DNA of 64,000 nucleotides. It comes from JAAZPT01 sp034180455. GTDB lineage: Bacteria > Bacillota > Clostridia > Christensenellales > Aristaeellaceae. The DNA is taken from contig JAXFOG010000006.1 of NCBI GenBank assembly GCA_034180455.1, positions 102,041 through 166,040 of the forward strand, read 5' to 3'. The translations under genes and the position numbers were made by a program. Below the pieces are notes generated by a model. The model saw nothing but the letters and a program-made list of their open reading frames with translations. It searched no databases and had not been told where the DNA came from. Positions 10,173 to 18,002 of this stretch are shown here, piece after piece; within the stretch, counting starts at the first letter, position 1, and each line of letters begins with the position of its first letter.

Positions 10173-10185
10173 ATAATTTCCATAT

Positions 10186-10214
10186 AAAAATCAGCAATAT
10201 CTCGCTGATTTTTT
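10186..10214 (+). terminator. Terminator after glpK
   Basis: Inverted repeat AAAAATCAGC (10186-10195) with GCTGATTTTT (10204-10213) around an 8-base loop, ending in a T-run. It lies 14 bases after the glpK stop. Confidence 0.85.
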
Positions 10215-10350
10215 ATATAAAGTTATAAATACTGTGGAAATACTTAGAATATTAAAAAATAAGAAGTAAAACGCTACTTTTATTAAAAATAAATTAAGAC
10301 TTTACGGATGTTAAAAACTTTTGACCACCATTTTGACAACCATAGATATT

Positions 10351-10380
10351 AGAAAATACTAGAAAATACTGGAAAATATG
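10351..10380. repeat. Three tandem 10-bp repeats
   Basis: AGAAAATACT occurs twice in tandem (10351-10360 and 10361-10370), followed by the variant GGAAAATATG (10371-10380). The array lies in the gene-free flank of tRNA-Pro between the two blocks shared with the tRNA-Arg flank. The phased 10-bp spacing is close to one helical turn, which would suit protein binding or bending, but no function can be assigned. Confidence 0.7.
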
Positions 10381-10428
10381 TACAATATGGTAAAAAACAT
10401 CATATGAGGCAATAGGTCTCTAAACAAG

Positions 10429-10456
10429 AAAAGTAGCCACTTTAGGCTACTTTTTT
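10429..10456 (-). terminator. Terminator of tRNA-Pro (usable in both directions)
   Basis: Perfect 10-bp inverted repeat AAAAGTAGCC (10429-10438) with GGCTACTTTT (10445-10454) around a 6-base loop, directly downstream of the tRNA-Pro CCA end. A six-T run follows on the plus strand and four T on the minus strand. Confidence 0.75.
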
Positions 10457-10457
10457 A

Positions 10458-10534
10458 TGGTCTGGGTGAGAAGATTCGAACTTCCGACCTCTTGAACCCC
10501 ATTCAAGCACGCTACCAAGCTGCGCCACACCCAG
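10458..10534 (-). tRNA. tRNA-Pro (anticodon GGG)
   Basis: A 77-nt cloverleaf on the minus strand. The acceptor stem CTGGGTG pairs with CACCCAG. The D-arm contains AGCTTGGTA, and the anticodon stem CTTGA/TCAAG encloses the loop ATGGGGT with anticodon GGG. The T-arm has TTCGAAT, the discriminator base is A, and the CCA end is encoded. A consensus-like promoter lies upstream and a hairpin terminator directly downstream. Its 3' flank carries repeats resembling integrase arm sites. Confidence 0.95.
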
Positions 10535-10545
10535 AAAACATATAA

Positions 10546-10574
10546 ATTCTATAATATATTATATAAAATGTCAA
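10546..10574 (-). promoter_or_regulatory. Promoter for tRNA-Pro
   Basis: Minus-strand TTGACA (10574-10569), a 17-bp spacer and TAGAAT (10551-10546), ending 11 bases before the tRNA 5' end. This is a near-perfect housekeeping sigma factor site. Confidence 0.8.
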
Positions 10575-10606
10575 ACTATATATTTATATATACACTTATA
10601 AATAAA

Positions 10607-10639
10607 CGAACAAAAAATATAATAACACTTTTTTGTTCG
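10607..10639. promoter_or_regulatory. Perfect 11-bp inverted repeat, possible operator
   Basis: CGAACAAAAAA (10607-10617) is mirrored by TTTTTTGTTCG (10629-10639) across 11 bases. It ends 8 bases before the -35 box of the nucleoside/sugar transporter promoter. The CGAAC half-sites recall PurR boxes of Bacillus (core CGAAC in inverted pairs), which would fit a purine nucleoside importer, but the spacing between half-sites is wider than in Bacillus. It could also form a weak A/T-flanked hairpin. The sequence is clear; the function is inference. Confidence 0.45.
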
Positions 10640-10647
10640 CAATAATA

Positions 10648-10676
10648 TTGATTATTAAGTATATATAATATATAAT
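10648..10676 (+). promoter_or_regulatory. Promoter for the nucleoside/sugar ABC transporter operon
   Basis: TTGATT (10648-10653), a 17-bp spacer and TATAAT (10671-10676), about 26 bases before the start codon at 10703, which has its own GGAGGG ribosome site. Confidence 0.8.
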
Positions 10677-10702
10677 GTTCATATAATTGATGGAGGGTAG
10701 TT

Positions 10703-12205
10703 ATGAACAAATCTACTTATGCAGTTGAAATTATCAACCTAAGTAAAAGCTTTGGATCTGTTGCTGCAAATAAAAACATTAATTTAAACCTACAGCATGG
10801 AGAAATTTTAGCTCTTTTAGGTGAAAATGGCTCTGGAAAAACAACATTAATGAATATGCTATCTGGAATTTACAAGCAGGATAGTGGAATAATAAAGCTT
10901 AATGGTAAGCAATGCAAAATTTCCTCTCCAGCTGATTCTATTAGTTTAGGTATAGGAATGATTCATCAGCATTTTAAGCTAGTTGATATTATGACTGCCA
11001 AAGAAAATATTATGCTTGGCAAAGTAAAAAATATAAAGGCAGATCCTGAAGAAATCAACAAAAAATATGGTTTCAATGTTGATCTTAACAAAAAAATATA
11101 TGAGCTTTCAGTAAGTGAAAAACAGACCGTTGAGATACTAAAGGTTCTCGTTAGAGGAGCCGACATATTGATACTGGATGAGCCTACGGCTGTTCTAACT
11201 CCTCAAGAAACCATAAAGCTTTTTTCAATTTTACGAAATATGAAAGAAAGCAATAAATCTATAATTATAATTACTCATAAACTTAATGAGGTTATGGAAA
11301 TATCAGATAGAGTAACAATATTACGCAAAGGTGAATCTATTGATACAGTCGTTACAAAAGATGTAGATGCAAAAAAATTAACTGAACTTATGGTGGGAAA
11401 TTCAATTAATCTTGAGATAAATAAATCAAATCGAGAAATTGGAGATACTCTACTTGATGTACATAAGCTTGTTATTAAAGACAAAGATGGCGTAAAAAAA
11501 CTAAATAAAGTAAGCTTTCAATTGCATGAGGGAGAAATACTTGGTGTTGCTGGAGTAGCTGGTAGTGGACAAAAAGAACTTTGCGAAGCAATTGCTGGTC
11601 TCCAAAGTGTAGATGGTGGATCAATATTATTAGATGATAAGCGTATTGAGGGACTTTCTGCCATGGAAATTATTAGACGAGGCGTTTCTATGTCTTTTAT
11701 TCCTGAAGATCGACTTGGAATGGGTCTTGTTGGAACAATGAATATTGTTGAGAATATGCTTCTAAAAAATTATAATTCTAACAAAGGTATATTTCTTGAT
11801 TTAAAAAGGGCACAAAAGTCTGCTGATAGAATTATTAAAAGGCTAGATATATCAACTCCTTCTCCTTACACAGAGGTTAAAAGGATGAGTGGTGGAAATT
11901 TGCAAAAAGTACTTTTAGGAAGAGAAATACATGGTGCTCCCAGAGTTCTAATTACTGCCTATCCAGTTCGTGGACTTGATATAAATTCTAGTCTTACAAT
12001 TTATAATATGCTTGTAGAGCAAAAGAATAGGGGAGTTGGAGTTCTATATATAGGCGAGGATCTTGATGCACTTATAGAGCTATGCGATAGAATAATGGTT
12101 TTGTGTGGTGGCAAATTGATGACAATACTAAACGCCAAAGAAACAACTAAAGAAGAAATTGGCCTTTATATGACCAATGCATACCTGGAGGCTGTAAATG
12201 AGTAA
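10703..12205 (+). CDS. Nucleoside/simple-sugar ABC transporter ATP-binding protein (NupO/YufO-like)
   Basis: 500-residue protein with two ABC cassettes, the arrangement used by importers of the ribose/nucleoside class. The first cassette has an intact Walker A, GENGSGKT (40-47), and Walker B LILDEP near residue 160; its signature is LSVSEKQ. The second cassette has GVAGSGQKE where Walker A would be, a known degeneration in this class, and the signature MSGGNLQK. The next two genes encode matching permeases, as in Bacillus nupNOPQ (guanosine uptake). No lipoprotein binding subunit (Bmp/NupN type) is encoded before or after. It overlaps the next gene by 8 bases. Substrate is inferred from family only. 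Confidence 0.88.
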   Translation: MNKSTYAVEIINLSKSFGSVAANKNINLNLQHGEILALLGENGSGKTTLMNMLSGIYKQDSGIIKLNGKQCKISSPADSISLGIGMIHQHFKLVDIMTAKENIMLGKVKNIKADPEEINKKYGFNVDLNKKIYELSVSEKQTVEILKVLVRGADILILDEPTAVLTPQETIKLFSILRNMKESNKSIIIITHKLNEVMEISDRVTILRKGESIDTVVTKDVDAKKLTELMVGNSINLEINKSNREIGDTLLDVHKLVIKDKDGVKKLNKVSFQLHEGEILGVAGVAGSGQKELCEAIAGLQSVDGGSILLDDKRIEGLSAMEIIRRGVSMSFIPEDRLGMGLVGTMNIVENMLLKNYNSNKGIFLDLKRAQKSADRIIKRLDISTPSPYTEVKRMSGGNLQKVLLGREIHGAPRVLITAYPVRGLDINSSLTIYNMLVEQKNRGVGVLYIGEDLDALIELCDRIMVLCGGKLMTILNAKETTKEEIGLYMTNAYLEAVNE

Positions 12206-13280
12206 GAATGGAATTTCTCTACATGCAGTAAAAAGGCTTGAAATATCAAAAGCCGAAAGCATAGTTTTTAGACTGCTGGCTGTTTTGCTTTCTCTAGTTA
12301 CAGCTGGACTAGTTTTATTATTAATTGGATATAATCCATTAGAAGTATATTCTACAATTATTAATGGTGCTTTAGGTACAAATACAGCATTAAAAGAAAC
12401 TATAAAGGTTACATTTCCTCTGCTTATGTCTGCTCTTGCTGCAATGATAGCTTTCAAAATGAAATTTTGGAATATAGGCGTAGAGGGACAAATTTGTATT
12501 GGTGCTATAGCTGCAAGTTATTTTGCATACAGACATAGTACGCTACCAAGTGGATATATGATTACATTTATAGTAATCGCTGGCATTATAGGAGGAGGAA
12601 TTTTTGCTCTAATTCCTGCATTTTTTAAGACGAAATATAATACAAATGAAACTCTTTTTACTTTAATGTTGAACTATATCGCAGTATTTTTAATTCAGTT
12701 CTTTAGAGAGGGACCATGGAGAGATCCAGAATCATTGGGGTTTCCTATAATGCCTAGATTTCCCAAAAATGCAAGAATGCCACTAGTTTTTGGAGTGCAT
12801 TTTGGATGGATTGTAGCTGTTGTGCTAGTAGTATTAATTTATGTATATATTAAGTACACAAAACAAGGATATGAACTAAGAGTTGTTGGAGAAAACAGAA
12901 AGACTGCAGAGTATGCAGGAATGCCAGTATCAAAGATAATACTTAGAACAATGTTTATTAGTGGTGCTATTGCAGGATTGGCTGGAGCTTTCCAGGTTTC
13001 AGGTGCTGATAGGCAACTTACAGAAACAGTTGCTGGTGGAGTAGGATTCACTGGAATAATCATTGCATGGCTAGGTAGGCTTTCATCTCCAACAATATTA
13101 TTGGTATCTATTCTATTTGGTATTTTAACAAAGGGAGCCGGAACACTGGAAACAGCACTAAAAATTCCAGCGACTATGTCAGGCGTTATTCAGGGTCTAA
13201 TATTGTTTTTTGTTCTAGGAGCTGAATTCTTTATAAACTATAAAATAGTTCATACTGATGAGATAGTGAGGGTAAAATAA
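12198..13280 (+). CDS. Nucleoside/sugar ABC transporter permease 1 (NupP/YufP-like)
   Basis: 360-residue integral membrane permease of the BPD_transp_2 family. It has about nine hydrophobic segments beginning near residue 25 and the cytoplasmic loop YELRVVGENRKTAEYAGM, which contacts the ATPase in this family. The segment FKMKFWNIGVEGQICIGA is typical of the first of the two paired permeases. It overlaps the ATPase gene by 8 bases and the next permease by one base (TAATG), so all three are translated together. Confidence 0.88.
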   Translation: MSKNGISLHAVKRLEISKAESIVFRLLAVLLSLVTAGLVLLLIGYNPLEVYSTIINGALGTNTALKETIKVTFPLLMSALAAMIAFKMKFWNIGVEGQICIGAIAASYFAYRHSTLPSGYMITFIVIAGIIGGGIFALIPAFFKTKYNTNETLFTLMLNYIAVFLIQFFREGPWRDPESLGFPIMPRFPKNARMPLVFGVHFGWIVAVVLVVLIYVYIKYTKQGYELRVVGENRKTAEYAGMPVSKIILRTMFISGAIAGLAGAFQVSGADRQLTETVAGGVGFTGIIIAWLGRLSSPTILLVSILFGILTKGAGTLETALKIPATMSGVIQGLILFFVLGAEFFINYKIVHTDEIVRVK

Positions 13281-14242
13281 TGAACAACTCTATGATAATA
13301 AATTTTCTTTATGCTTCTATTTTAGCTGGAGTCCCATTACTTCTAGGTACTATAGGTGAAATACTAACACAAAAATCTGGCAACCTAAATCTTGGTGTTG
13401 AAGGTATGATGTATCTTGGCGCTATTTTTGGATTTTATGGTGCGTATGCTTTAGACAGCATTATTTTATCTTTAACTTTTGGAATAATTGGTGGAATGGC
13501 TGGAGCACTAATTTATGCTTTTATAACTGTTTCATTAAAAGCAGATCAAAATGTAGCGGGATTAACTCTAACAATATTTGGTACTGGCGTTGCAAATAGT
13601 ATTGGAGCAGCACTTGTAAAATCCTCCATAAATAATAATGTTAGCATATCACCATACATTAAATCTATGTGTAAAGAACTTGATCTTGGTTTTTTAAGCA
13701 ATATTCCAATTGTTGGTAGACTGGTTTTTTCACATAATTTCTTTGTATATATTGCGTTGTTTGCTGCTCTTTTTATGGGATATTATCTAAATCATACAAG
13801 ATTTGGCAGAAATCTTAGAGCAGTTGGAGAAAATCCTGCAGCTGCTGATTCGGCAGGAATAGATGTAAGCAAATATAAATATATTCATATATTGATAGGT
13901 GGAGGGATGTCTGGTATTGCAGGAACATATATTGCACTAATTACTTGTGGAGGTACATGGACTCATAATGCAGTTGCTGGTCAAGGGTGGATAGCAGTTG
14001 CACTAGTAATATTTGCCTCTTGGAAGCCATATAGAGCAATATTTGGTTCAATAATATTTGGAGCTTTGAGTATATTGAGACTATATCTTCCAAAATCAGT
14101 AATTGATATTCCACCAGCAATATTCTCTATGCTTCCATTTATTGTTACATCATTAGTGCTTGTTATAAGCTCAATCAATATGAAAAAAGAAAATCAGCAA
14201 CCTTTATCATGTGGCATAAATTATTTTAGAGAAGAAAGATAA
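13280..14242 (+). CDS. Nucleoside/sugar ABC transporter permease 2 (NupQ/YufQ-like)
   Basis: 320-residue permease, the second of the pair. Family signatures are IGEILTQKSGNLNLGVEGMM near the N-terminus and the loop TRFGRNLRAVGENPAAADSAGI, equivalent to the coupling loop of the first permease. About eight hydrophobic segments are visible. A strong hairpin terminator follows 12 bases after the stop, so the operon ends here without a substrate-binding protein gene. Confidence 0.88.
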   Translation: MNNSMIINFLYASILAGVPLLLGTIGEILTQKSGNLNLGVEGMMYLGAIFGFYGAYALDSIILSLTFGIIGGMAGALIYAFITVSLKADQNVAGLTLTIFGTGVANSIGAALVKSSINNNVSISPYIKSMCKELDLGFLSNIPIVGRLVFSHNFFVYIALFAALFMGYYLNHTRFGRNLRAVGENPAAADSAGIDVSKYKYIHILIGGGMSGIAGTYIALITCGGTWTHNAVAGQGWIAVALVIFASWKPYRAIFGSIIFGALSILRLYLPKSVIDIPPAIFSMLPFIVTSLVLVISSINMKKENQQPLSCGINYFREER

Positions 14243-14254
14243 TACATATTAATC

Positions 14255-14284
14255 AAATAGACGGTATAGTATGCCGTCTATTTA
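14255..14284 (+). terminator. Terminator of the ABC transporter operon
   Basis: Perfect 10-bp stem AAATAGACGG (14255-14264) with CCGTCTATTT (14274-14283), 9-base loop, followed by an AT-rich tail. Confidence 0.8.
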
Positions 14285-14294
14285 TTTCAAAATA

Positions 14295-14324
14295 TTTACA
14301 TAATAGTCAAAAATATGTTATAAT
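14295..14324 (+). promoter_or_regulatory. Promoter for the radC operon
   Basis: TTTACA (14295-14300), an 18-bp spacer and TATAAT (14319-14324). Transcription would begin near 14331, which rules out an in-frame ATG at 14329 and supports the radC start at 14353. Confidence 0.7.
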
Positions 14325-14352
14325 ATCAATGAGTATTTTTTTAGGTGATTGT

Positions 14353-15033
14353 ATGATACACGATGGACGAAGAGAAAGAGTTAGAGAAAGATTTTTAATG
14401 GATCAAGGCAAATCTTTTGCAGATCATGAAATTTTAGAATTACTGCTCTATTATTCAATTCCTCAAAAAGACACCAATGAACTTGCTCATAAGCTTTTAC
14501 ATCATTTTAATAGTTTAGATGAAGTTCTTGAAGCCAATTATCATGACTTAATAAATGTTGAAGGCGTTGGAAAGAATACAGCAATTTTATTAAATCTGAT
14601 TCTTTCTCTCTATTCTGCGTATTCAAGAAGCAAGTATGCTAAGAAAATCGAACTCAAGACTTTTGACGAGTTAAGTAAATACTGTTTTTCATTGCTAAGG
14701 CATGAAAGAAATGAGGTTTTATACTGTATAGCTTTAAATGCGTCTTATGAGATTTTGGGTCAGAGCATTGTTTCCAGGGGAACCAATAAAGAGCTTTATA
14801 TTCATGTTAAGCAGGTAGTTGAAGTTGCAATTAGATTCAATGCAGTAAATTTAGTGCTCTGCCATAATCATCCTAGTGGCAACTGTGAGCCTTCCGTTCA
14901 AGATGAAGAGTATACTATAAAAGCAGATAAGGTTCTTTCAATGTTGGGCATCAAATTATTAGATCATATTATAATTGCAGATCCTTATGCATATAGCATG
15001 AAAGAACATGAAGCACATAAAATTATTACTTAG
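14353..15033 (+). CDS. radC: RadC family protein (JAB/MPN domain)
   Basis: 226-residue RadC. The N-terminal helix-hairpin-helix region (DLINVEGVGKNTAILL) is followed by the JAB metalloprotease-like domain with CHNHPSGN near residue 170 and a downstream acidic segment that completes the zinc site. It was named for DNA repair, but that role has been questioned and the true function is unknown. The start at 14353 is preceded by TAGGTGA; an earlier ATG lies before the predicted transcription start. It heads a co-directional run with a DUF218 gene, rsmG and a secreted SH3 protein. Confidence 0.9.
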   Translation: MIHDGRRERVRERFLMDQGKSFADHEILELLLYYSIPQKDTNELAHKLLHHFNSLDEVLEANYHDLINVEGVGKNTAILLNLILSLYSAYSRSKYAKKIELKTFDELSKYCFSLLRHERNEVLYCIALNASYEILGQSIVSRGTNKELYIHVKQVVEVAIRFNAVNLVLCHNHPSGNCEPSVQDEEYTIKADKVLSMLGIKLLDHIIIADPYAYSMKEHEAHKIIT

Positions 15034-15042
15034 GAGATATTA

Positions 15043-15624
15043 ATGAGAAAACTTTTATTTTTTCTTTTTAAACTTTTTATTTTAGCCTGTATAATAATAC
15101 TTGGATATATTATATTCAAAGAGAAAACAATTACATCTGCTAAGGATTTTGACTCAATAATTGTTTTGGGAGCTCAGGTAAAAGAAGATGGTTCTTTATC
15201 AAACCAACTTTTGCTAAGGCTTACCAGATCTTTAGAAGCTTATATGCAAAATCAATGCTTGATTGTTACTACTGGTTCACGAGGAGAAAATGAGCCAGTG
15301 GAAGAGGGTATTGCAATGAGAGATTGGCTTGTAAAGAGTGGGGTCAACCCAAATGATGTTGTTGCAGAAACCAACTCTAAATCAACCATAGAAAATATTA
15401 AGTTCGCCAATCAGATATTAGTTTCTAGAGGAAAATCAAAACCTGCAATTGTAACCAGTGATTATCATTTACCAAGAGCACTTCAAATTGCAAAAGACTT
15501 ATCAATAAATGCTCAAGGCATTCCAAGCCCTACAAAAAGTGAATATTGGTTAAAAAACCATTCAAGAGAAGTACTTTCATGGGGAAAATATTTACTAAAT
15601 AAATATGTTTTATCACAAAAATGA
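15043..15624 (+). CDS. YdcF/SanA-like DUF218 membrane protein
   Basis: 193-residue protein with one N-terminal membrane anchor (about residues 4-24) and an outward-facing DUF218 domain. Typical segments are SIIVLGAQVKEDGSLS, TTGSRGENEPVEEG and the C-terminal VTSDYHLPRA. Family members (SanA, YdcF, ElyC) have been linked to envelope or wall-precursor integrity, but no enzyme activity is firmly known. A GGAGAT ribosome site is present, and the stop overlaps the rsmG start (ATGA). Confidence 0.85.
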   Translation: MRKLLFFLFKLFILACIIILGYIIFKEKTITSAKDFDSIIVLGAQVKEDGSLSNQLLLRLTRSLEAYMQNQCLIVTTGSRGENEPVEEGIAMRDWLVKSGVNPNDVVAETNSKSTIENIKFANQILVSRGKSKPAIVTSDYHLPRALQIAKDLSINAQGIPSPTKSEYWLKNHSREVLSWGKYLLNKYVLSQK

Positions 15625-16331
15625 TTGAATATCTAGCTTCACAACTACATAATAACAACATTGAGTTTACACATAAAAAGTTGCAGATGCTCATGCAATA
15701 CCATGATTTACTTTATAACGCAAACGAAAGTATTAATCTTACACGAATACCAAGTGGTAAAGAGGCAATTGATAAACATTTTATTGATTCTCTCATTGCA
15801 CTTAAAGCTTATAATTTCCATGGTAAATCTATAGTGGACATTGGAACTGGAGCAGGATTTCCAGGCATACCTTTAGCAATATTTGTAGATGATTCCAAAT
15901 TTTTGCTTATAGATTCATTAAACAAGCGTATTATGTTTATTAATAAAGTTTTGCAAGCTTTAAATATTAAGAATGTCGAGTGTTTACATATAAGAGCTGA
16001 AGATGCAGGACGAGCTGTTCAATACAGAGAAAAGTTTGAAATAGCAGTTTCTAGAGCTCTTAGTAATATGTCTGTACTGAGTGAGTACATGCTTCCACTT
16101 GTTAAATTAGGTGGTGTAGCAATAGCCTATAAGGGTAACGTTTCAGAAGAAGAACTAACAGATTCCCAATATGCAATGAAAGAAATGGGATCTGAAAAAT
16201 ATAGTGTTTATGATGCAAGCATAAATGGTACTGATCTCGTACGCAAGTTCATTATAATGAACAAAACCACTGCTACTCCTAAAAAATATCCAAGAAGATC
16301 AACAAATATAAATAAAAAACCATTGATTTAA
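15621..16331 (+). CDS. rsmG: 16S rRNA (guanine-527-N7)-methyltransferase RsmG
   Basis: 236-residue SAM-dependent methyltransferase (GidB) that modifies G527 in the 530 loop of 16S rRNA; loss gives low-level streptomycin resistance in other bacteria. The SAM-binding motif VDIGTGAGFPGIPLA starts near residue 73, with the preceding INLTRI segment and a downstream SRALSNMSVL region. The start overlaps the preceding stop by 4 bases with no separate ribosome site, so translation is coupled. In many genomes rsmG lies by parA/parB or mnmG near the origin; here it does not. Confidence 0.94.
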   Translation: MIEYLASQLHNNNIEFTHKKLQMLMQYHDLLYNANESINLTRIPSGKEAIDKHFIDSLIALKAYNFHGKSIVDIGTGAGFPGIPLAIFVDDSKFLLIDSLNKRIMFINKVLQALNIKNVECLHIRAEDAGRAVQYREKFEIAVSRALSNMSVLSEYMLPLVKLGGVAIAYKGNVSEEELTDSQYAMKEMGSEKYSVYDASINGTDLVRKFIIMNKTTATPKKYPRRSTNINKKPLI

Positions 16332-16345
16332 TTATGGAGGATTTT

Positions 16346-17974
16346 ATGAAAAGAATAAGCTTTTTTTTAGCAATTACCCTTTGTCTATGCCTAATATTTC
16401 AAGCTGCTTTTGTGCAGGCTGCTGGAATAAAATTAAAGATTGGCGTCAGTTCAGGTAATTCTGAAGAAAAAACTGAAGAAACAAGCGAAACAAAAGAAGA
16501 TAATCAAGATATAGAAGAATCTGTAAACACTTCTAAAGATAAATCTGATATATCTGATTCTAAGAAGCAAGAAGATAATCAGTCTAAAACACCAAAGACA
16601 GAATCGAAACAATCAAACATACAAAGGTCTGGTTCTGCAGAGCAATCGATGTCAAATGAAGAATTTCTGTTGTCTTGTGATTATAAACTTATAACAGCAA
16701 CAAATGCCAGAATTTTATATGAAGATAATTATAGCTTTGCATTTCTAGAGCAGGGCACATATCTCAGATATTTAAGAAATACAGATGATACTCTAGAAGC
16801 TGAAGTTTATCTTGATAATACTATAAAAACAGCATGGGTGCCAACACATAATGTAGTTCTTGCAGCGACTATTATAAAGGATTCTGATGGTGAAACTGTA
16901 ATTGTTAATGAAAAAGATCCAGAAAGAGATACAAAAATTAAATCTGGCAAAGTGCTACTTAAAGAAGGAGATAATCCTTTAATTAACAAGGCAAGAATCA
17001 AGAATGTAAATACTTTATTGTTTGATTCTCAAAACTATAACTATAGTGGTCTTTCTCTTGAAGAAAATAATACCGATAAAAATAACAACAAAAAGGCTAG
17101 AATAGCAGGTAAACCTGATAAAAATCAAAAAATTACCTTGCCAATTGGAAAAACTACTAATGCAAAAGATGATGACGGTAGTTTAGATGATGAAGATGAA
17201 TCGACTACAAAACTAAGTATACCTAGTGATGAAGAGTCTGATACAAATTCAGAAATTGACAGTGATGATGGAACCATGAAGCTATCAATTGGTAGCTCCA
17301 ACAAAATTAAGGATGTAGATAATTCTGAATCAAATGAGAAAACCTCTTTAAATGTTGATAATGGTACATCTATGAATGCATTAGCAACTGCTACAGAGGA
17401 TTCTAAACTGTATTCAAACAACGTTACAGATTCAGAGACTGTTGCAAACATAAATAGTGGTGAAGAAATCGAAGTATATGATCTTGGTTATGCTTTTTCT
17501 AAAGTTATTTATAATGGAATGGAAGGTTATATGCCTACATCTTCTATAAAGTTTGAAGATGGTAATGATTTTGCAGTAGTTATTGATAAAAAAGGAAATG
17601 CAAATACCTATAAAGATGATTCTTTGAAAGAAAAAGTTTCCAAAATACCAATTGGAACAGTAGTACAAGTAATTGAAGAATCAGGAAAAACTTTAAAAGT
17701 AAATTATAAGGGAAATTCAGTATTTGTTCCATTTGATAGTATGCAATTTATTTCAAGACCAACATCACTAGATAGAATAGGTACAATAAAATCTCAAAAC
17801 GAAAATGCTAAAATTAATACTAGAATTAATGATAGCAAAGGAGCAGCAATCGTAGAAAAAATTCCAGTTGGAGAGCATGTTACTATAATTAAATCTGACG
17901 AAAAGTGGTTTCATATTGCAACTCCAAGTGGAAAATATGCTTACGTTCAATCACAGTTTATTAAAGAAAACTAG
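16346..17974 (+). CDS. Secreted protein with repeated bacterial SH3 domains
   Basis: 542-residue exported protein of unknown role. The ATG at 16346 is chosen because a GGAGG site lies 5 bases upstream. The first 25 residues form a signal peptide (MKRISFFLAITLCLC, ending near VQAA). A low-complexity region rich in E, D, K, S and T follows, then one SH3-like unit near residues 110-175 (NARILYEDNYS). A long acidic spacer leads to three consecutive SH3b-like units over the last 190 residues, the final one being INTRINDSKGAAIVEKIPVG. SH3b domains usually bind cell-wall peptides, so wall attachment is likely. No catalytic domain is seen. Confidence 0.72.
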   Translation: MKRISFFLAITLCLCLIFQAAFVQAAGIKLKIGVSSGNSEEKTEETSETKEDNQDIEESVNTSKDKSDISDSKKQEDNQSKTPKTESKQSNIQRSGSAEQSMSNEEFLLSCDYKLITATNARILYEDNYSFAFLEQGTYLRYLRNTDDTLEAEVYLDNTIKTAWVPTHNVVLAATIIKDSDGETVIVNEKDPERDTKIKSGKVLLKEGDNPLINKARIKNVNTLLFDSQNYNYSGLSLEENNTDKNNNKKARIAGKPDKNQKITLPIGKTTNAKDDDGSLDDEDESTTKLSIPSDEESDTNSEIDSDDGTMKLSIGSSNKIKDVDNSESNEKTSLNVDNGTSMNALATATEDSKLYSNNVTDSETVANINSGEEIEVYDLGYAFSKVIYNGMEGYMPTSSIKFEDGNDFAVVIDKKGNANTYKDDSLKEKVSKIPIGTVVQVIEESGKTLKVNYKGNSVFVPFDSMQFISRPTSLDRIGTIKSQNENAKINTRINDSKGAAIVEKIPVGEHVTIIKSDEKWFHIATPSGKYAYVQSQFIKEN

Positions 17975-18002
17975 AAAATAGCCTCATATTCGAGGCTATT
18001 TT
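17975..18002. terminator. Bidirectional terminator between the SH3 gene and uvrC
   Basis: Perfect 11-bp inverted repeat (17975-17985 with 17992-18002, core ATAGCCTC) with a 6-base loop and A/T runs on both sides. It serves two convergent genes, and its right arm overlaps the uvrC stop codon. Confidence 0.88.

Larger units (their letters stand above)
10319..10457 (-). mobile_element. Probable integrase arm-site region left beside tRNA-Pro
   Basis: No gene is seen between the glpK terminator (10214) and tRNA-Pro. Read in the tRNA sense, the flank starts at the CCA end (10458). It contains a terminator hairpin, a block TACCATATTGTACATATTT (10392-10374), a run of 10-bp repeats, and then two near-identical 12-bp repeats, TGGTTGTCAAAA (10342-10331) and TGGTGGTCAAAA (10330-10319). 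The doubled GTNGTCAA motif begins exactly 116 bases after the tRNA end, as it does after tRNA-Arg near 57.7 kb, where the first block also recurs at the same offset. Tandem arm-type sites at a fixed distance from a tRNA 3' end are what a tyrosine integrase needs, so I infer a decayed attachment region. No integrase gene or second tRNA-end copy is visible. Confidence 0.5.

Noticed and set aside
10351..10380. Three short tandem repeats considered as a CRISPR array
   Set aside because: The repeats are 10 bp, contiguous with no spacers, and there are no cas genes.
10607..10639. CGAAC palindrome called as a definite PurR box
   Set aside because: Half-site spacing and flanking bases do not match the Bacillus consensus closely, and no purR is visible, so only a possible operator is claimed.
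14329..14352. Upstream ATG at 14329 as the radC start
   Set aside because: It lies at or before the predicted transcription start and has no ribosome site; the ATG at 14353 fits better.
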